Positions 60,304-64,000 of a DNA stretch of 64,000 nt are shown in pieces; the stretch's first letter is position 1; the number at the start of each line of letters is the position of its first letter. Under the pieces are notes generated by a model that saw only the letters and a program-made list of their open reading frames with translations, had not been told where the DNA came from and made no database searches. The stretch spans positions 62,001 through 126,000 of the forward strand of contig JAZNGZ010000095.1 of NCBI GenBank assembly GCA_045576735.1. The letters run 5' to 3'. Made by a program: the position numbers and the translations under genes. The stretch is from RGIG4079 sp045576735 (lineage in GTDB: Bacteria > Bacteroidota > Bacteroidia > Bacteroidales > Muribaculaceae).

Positions 60304-61170
60304 ATGGAAACAAAACTTAGAATCGCGGTACAATCAAAGGGCCGCCTTTATGAAGAAACAATGGAATTGCTCTCTGAAGCCGGGGTAAAAATGACGTCGG
60401 TGAAACGCACATTGCTTGTGCCTTCGCGCAACTTCCCTGTCGAACTACTTTTCCTCCGCGATGACGACATTCCCGAATCAGTGGCTATGGGTACTGCCGA
60501 TATTGGTATAGTTGGACTTAACGAAGTGCTCGAAAAAGACAAAGCCGTTGAAGTGATTAAAGAACTTGGCTTCAGTAAATGCCGTTTGTCGCTCGCCATT
60601 CCCAAACGCATAGAATATAATGGAGTGGAATGGTTTAACAACCGCAAAATTGCCACTTCTTACCCTGTGATTCTAAAAAAATTCCTCAACGACAATAACA
60701 TCAATGCCGATATTCATGTGATTACCGGTTCGGTAGAAATTGCTCCCGGCATCGGTCTTGCCGACGGCATTTTCGATATCGTTTCATCGGGTTCAACCCT
60801 CGTGAGCAATAACCTTGTAGAGGTGGCGAAAGTACTCGAAAGTCAAGCGGTACTTATTGGTTCGTCTAAAAACGCTCTTTCAAGCGAGAAGCAAGCCATT
60901 CTCGATGAGCTATTGTTCCGTTTCGATGCAGTGAAGGCTGCTGATGGCAAAAAATACATTTTGATGAATGTGCCTCGCGAAAAGCTCGATGAGGTGTTGG
61001 CCGTGTTGCCCGGCATCAAGAGCCCAACAGTGTTACCTCTTGCCAACGATGATTGGTGTTCGGTTCACACCGTTCTCGAAGAAAAACGTTTCTGGGAAAT
61101 CATCGGCAAACTCCGTGCCGTTGGTGCTGAAGGAATCCTCGCCCTTGATATCGAAAAAATGGTTTTATAA
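60304..61170 (+). CDS. hisG: ATP phosphoribosyltransferase (long form)
   Basis: A 288-residue enzyme for the first step of histidine synthesis, joining ATP and PRPP. Signatures are LRIAVQSKGRLYEETMELL at the start, the PRPP-site region GIGLADGIFDIVSSGSTLVSNNL (about residue 150) and a C-terminal regulatory domain (about 215-288, YILMNVPREKLDEVLAVLPG). The presence of that domain marks the long form, which binds histidine for feedback and does not need HisZ. It is the first structural gene of the operon, 53 bases after the attenuator. Confidence 0.96.
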   Translation: METKLRIAVQSKGRLYEETMELLSEAGVKMTSVKRTLLVPSRNFPVELLFLRDDDIPESVAMGTADIGIVGLNEVLEKDKAVEVIKELGFSKCRLSLAIPKRIEYNGVEWFNNRKIATSYPVILKKFLNDNNINADIHVITGSVEIAPGIGLADGIFDIVSSGSTLVSNNLVEVAKVLESQAVLIGSSKNALSSEKQAILDELLFRFDAVKAADGKKYILMNVPREKLDEVLAVLPGIKSPTVLPLANDDWCSVHTVLEEKRFWEIIGKLRAVGAEGILALDIEKMVL

Positions 61171-61191
61171 ACATGATTCAACCACTCAAAA

Positions 61192-62481
61192 ATGGAAATA
61201 ATTAAATATCCATCAGCCGACAAATGGCAACAATTATCGCAACGAGCTCTCGCCGATAAAGCATCGGAAGTGAAAGCCATTGTTACCGATATTATTGCCA
61301 ACGTGGTTAAAGGTGGCGATGTGGCAGTAAAAGAATATGAGCAACGTTTTACCGGTGCATCACTCGACTCTCTCGCAGTAAGCGACCAAGAGATAGCCGA
61401 AGCCTCAATGCTTGTGAGCGATGAATTAAAAGAGGCCATAGAAACTGCTCGAAAAAATATCGAGGCGTTCCACAAAGCGCAAGCTGCCGAGGTAGAAGTT
61501 ATCACCGCTCCCGGTGTGAAATGCATCCAACGCCAAGTGCCTATCACTAAGGTAGGTTTATACGTTCCCGGAGGCAACTCTCCACTATTCTCAACAGTAT
61601 TGATGCTTGCCGTTCCTGCTGTCATTGCCGGTTGTGAAGAGATTATCCTCTGCACTCCCGCAGGAAAAGATGGCAAGGTACACCCGGCCATATTATATGC
61701 CGCAAGCGAGGCCGGAGTAAAACATATATTCAAAACCGGTGGAGCACAAGCCATTGCTGCTATGGCATATGGCACCGAAACGATTCCGGCTGTGTATAAG
61801 ATATTCGGTCCCGGCAACCGATTTGTAACCGAGGCAAAACGCCAAGTGAGCGAAGGCAACGTGGCTATAGATATGCCTGCCGGCCCGTCTGAAGTGTTGG
61901 TAATTGCTGATGAAAACGCTGACGCATCATTTGTTGCATCAGATTTTCTCTCTCAAGCCGAACATGGCCCCGATAGCCAATCGATATTGGTAACAGCCTC
62001 TGAAAAACTTCTTGAGCAATTACCTATTGAAATCGAAAAATTATTAAACGTGTTGCCTCGCCGCGAAATGATGGAAAAATCATTGAGCCACAGCCGAATG
62101 ATATTATTGCACGACGATGACGAAGTGATGAACTTCTCAAACTGCTATGCTCCCGAACACCTCATCATCAACCATAGCGATGCTTGGGGATTGGCCGCCA
62201 AAGTAAAAAATGCCGGTTCAGTATTTGTTGGCCCCTACTCTCCCGAAAGTGCCGGGGACTATGCTTCGGGCACGAATCACACTCTCCCCACTTCGGGCTA
62301 TGCTCGCACTTATAGCGGTGTAAATCTCGATAGTTTCACAAAAAAAATCACATTCCAAGAACTAACCCCACAAGGAATTGCCTCGATAGGACGAGCAGTG
62401 GAAGTGATGGCTGAAAATGAAGATTTACATGCACACAAAATGGCAATGACTCTACGTTTAAAATCTATAGAACAAAACTAA
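61192..62481 (+). CDS. hisD: Histidinol dehydrogenase
   Basis: A 429-residue NAD-dependent, zinc-containing enzyme for the last two steps from histidinol to histidine. Signatures include YVPGGNSPLFSTVLMLAVPA, GGAQAIAAMAYGTE, FGPGNRFVTEAKRQVS, DMPAGPSEVLVIAD and the catalytic YAPEHLIINH. It starts 21 bases after hisG and stops just before hisC. Confidence 0.97.
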   Translation: MEIIKYPSADKWQQLSQRALADKASEVKAIVTDIIANVVKGGDVAVKEYEQRFTGASLDSLAVSDQEIAEASMLVSDELKEAIETARKNIEAFHKAQAAEVEVITAPGVKCIQRQVPITKVGLYVPGGNSPLFSTVLMLAVPAVIAGCEEIILCTPAGKDGKVHPAILYAASEAGVKHIFKTGGAQAIAAMAYGTETIPAVYKIFGPGNRFVTEAKRQVSEGNVAIDMPAGPSEVLVIADENADASFVASDFLSQAEHGPDSQSILVTASEKLLEQLPIEIEKLLNVLPRREMMEKSLSHSRMILLHDDDEVMNFSNCYAPEHLIINHSDAWGLAAKVKNAGSVFVGPYSPESAGDYASGTNHTLPTSGYARTYSGVNLDSFTKKITFQELTPQGIASIGRAVEVMAENEDLHAHKMAMTLRLKSIEQN

Positions 62482-62490
62482 TTGCAGGAT

Positions 62491-63528
62491 ATGTCACTCA
62501 AAGAATTAGTAAGACCAAATATATGGAATCTAGAGCCTTATACATGTGCCCGTAACGAATTTACCGGCGAAGCGCGTGCATGGCTCGATGCCAACGAAAA
62601 TAGTCGCATTGAAGGGCTTAACCGCTACCCCGACCCACTGCAATGGAAGGTAAAAGAGCGATTGGGTGCTATTCGTGGCGTAGATGCGTCGCGTATCTTC
62701 CTCGGTGTGGGAAGTGACGAGTGTATCGACATCGCTTACCGTGTGTTCTGTCGTCCGGGTATTGACAATGTGGTAGCCCTCGACCCTACATATGGCATGT
62801 ATCAAGTGTGTGCCGATATCAATGACGTAGAATATCGAAAAGTGAGCCTCAACGAGGATTTCACACTCAATGTTGATGCGGTGCTAAATGCAACCGACGA
62901 AAACACTAAAATATTATGGATATGCACACCCAACAACCCTACCGGAAATGCATTTCCTCGCGAACAATTACGTGAACTTTGTACTCGTTTCAAGGGCATT
63001 ACCGTAATCGACGAAGCATATATCGATTTCTCTCCAAAAGGCTCTATGGTGGAATATCTCGATGAATTCCCACGAATGATTGTGATGCAAACATTCTCAA
63101 AGGCTTGGGCAAGTGCCGCTATGCGACTTGGAGTGTCATATGCTTCTCAAGAAATTATCGAAATCTACAACAAGGTGAAATATCCTTATAACATCAACAT
63201 TCTCACTCAACGACAAGCTCTTAAAGTGCTCGATGATATAGAAAACATCAAACGCGTAACTGCCGAGATTCTCGATGCTCGCAACCAACTTGTAGCTGAA
63301 TTGGCAATGATTGATGAGGTGGAAAAGATATTCCCTTCTGATGCCAACTTCGTGCTTGTGCAAGTGAAGAATGCCAATGCTCTTTATGCTTTCCTTCGCT
63401 ATAATGGTGTGATTGTGCGCAATCGTAGTCGCGTGAATTTATGTGGCAACTGCTTGCGTATCACTGTTGGAAATGACGAGGAAAACAAATTGTTAATCGA
63501 AAAAATTCAAGAATATGGCGCAAGATAA
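62491..63528 (+). CDS. hisC: Histidinol-phosphate aminotransferase
   Basis: A 345-residue PLP-dependent class I/II aminotransferase. The ATG at 62491 (MSLKELVRPNIWNL) is preferred over an in-frame TTG three codons upstream. The PLP lysine is Lys204 in MQTFSKAWASAAMRLG. Other landmarks are WLDANENSR near the start, FLGVGSDECID and WICTPNNPTGNAFP. It lies 9 bases after hisD and overlaps hisB by 14 bases. Confidence 0.96.
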   Translation: MSLKELVRPNIWNLEPYTCARNEFTGEARAWLDANENSRIEGLNRYPDPLQWKVKERLGAIRGVDASRIFLGVGSDECIDIAYRVFCRPGIDNVVALDPTYGMYQVCADINDVEYRKVSLNEDFTLNVDAVLNATDENTKILWICTPNNPTGNAFPREQLRELCTRFKGITVIDEAYIDFSPKGSMVEYLDEFPRMIVMQTFSKAWASAAMRLGVSYASQEIIEIYNKVKYPYNINILTQRQALKVLDDIENIKRVTAEILDARNQLVAELAMIDEVEKIFPSDANFVLVQVKNANALYAFLRYNGVIVRNRSRVNLCGNCLRITVGNDEENKLLIEKIQEYGAR

Positions 63529-64000
63529 ACAACGTGTGTTATTCATAGATCGTGACGGGACTCTCATCGTAGAGCCACCGGTTGATTTCCAAGTTGATTC
63601 GCTTGAAAAATTGGAATTTCTTCCCGGTGTGATGCGTGCGATGAACTTGATTGCAACCCGATTGAATTATAAATTGGTGATGGTAACCAATCAAGATGGA
63701 TTAGGTACCGATTCATTCCCCGAAGACACTTTTTGGCCTGCCCATAACAAGATGTTGAAAGCTCTCGAAAACGAAGGGATAAAATTTGACGACATCATCA
63801 TCGACCGCACGTTTGAGCACGAAAACAGACCTACTCGCAAACCGGGCACAGCTCTATTGATCGAGTATCTCACCGGCAATTATGATCTCGAAAATTCGTT
63901 TGTGATAGGCGACCGCCAAAGCGATATGAAATTGGCCGAAAATCTCGGTTGCAAAGGGATATACATCAATGAAAACGCCTTCAAATCGTGGAACGATATC
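63515..64000 (+). CDS. hisB: Histidinol-phosphatase / IGP dehydratase (partial)
   Basis: This gene starts at the ATG at 63515, overlapping the end of hisC, and runs off the right edge after 162 codons. The visible part is the HAD-type phosphatase domain: VLFIDRDGTLIVEPP with nucleophile Asp12 and Asp14, MVTNQDGLGTDSFP, and a later GDRQSDMKLAENLG motif. The N-terminal phosphatase with a probable C-terminal dehydratase is the bifunctional arrangement known from enterobacteria and Bacteroidota. The dehydratase half is outside the window, so bifunctionality is inferred. Confidence 0.9.
   Translation, partial: MAQDKQRVLFIDRDGTLIVEPPVDFQVDSLEKLEFLPGVMRAMNLIATRLNYKLVMVTNQDGLGTDSFPEDTFWPAHNKMLKALENEGIKFDDIIIDRTFEHENRPTRKPGTALLIEYLTGNYDLENSFVIGDRQSDMKLAENLGCKGIYINENAFKSWNDI

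Noticed and set aside
1..64000. tRNA or rRNA genes
   Set aside because: No cloverleaf-like segment with GTTCGA-type T-loop context or rRNA signature was recognised in the intergenic regions; a covariance-model scan would be the decisive check.

Overview
The window is a contiguous piece of a Bacteroidota chromosome, most likely order Bacteroidales. The evidence is an 11-subunit-type complex I with a fused nuoCD, TonB-dependent receptors and lipoproteins, BspA-like leucine-rich repeats, C-terminal tails resembling type IX secretion sorting domains, paired Skp/OmpH genes after bamA, and many promoters of the phylum-typical form TTG/TTTG, 18-20 bases, TAnnTTTG. A gut family such as Muribaculaceae is possible but not shown. 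No rRNA, tRNA, CRISPR array, phage or insertion-sequence transposase was seen.

Layout. 1-11932 (minus strand): one long energy operon in transcription order nuoA-B-CD-H, then the complete F-type ATP synthase set atpD-C-B-E-F-H-A-G, then nuoI-J-K running off the left edge. The ATP synthase genes sit inside the complex I operon. 12231-17301 (minus): a lipoprotein, a TonB-dependent receptor, a ZIP metal transporter and another lipoprotein. 17380-20301 (minus): a large BspA-LRR/WG/OmpA fusion surface protein. 20302-21451: a gene-free island with short interspersed inverted repeats. 21452-28664 (plus): an ECF sigma factor, a putative anti-sigma protein, a Spy/CpxP-like protein, and a large alpha-2-macroglobulin-like protein without a thioester motif. 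28995-39470: two giant tandem paralogs with a DigH/GHL10-type glycosidase head, Ig/FN3-like modules, two copies each of an unnamed domain of about 350 residues, and a sorting-type tail.

39572-48470 (plus): ribD, then an envelope-biogenesis block (DUF6242-like lipoprotein, DUF6089-like protein, uppS, bamA, two ompH/skp, murI). 48474-50523 (minus): comF-like, recX, prmC. 50656-58293 (plus): the most unusual accessory block. It holds a stand-alone LytTR regulator, a membrane FHA/zinc-ribbon protein, a very acidic small protein, two zinc-ribbon/FHA proteins, a membrane PP2C phosphatase, a membrane Ser/Thr kinase, a single-span protein and an L,D-transpeptidase-like enzyme. The phosphatase and the kinase carry homologous C-terminal domains beyond their membrane segments, which suggests a matched sensor pair acting on the cell envelope.

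58372-59745 (minus): a TonB-C/Sel1 repeat protein. 60042-64000 (plus): the histidine operon hisG-D-C-B (hisB cut by the window edge). It is preceded by a His-rich leader peptide and an intrinsic terminator, which is a classic attenuation arrangement.
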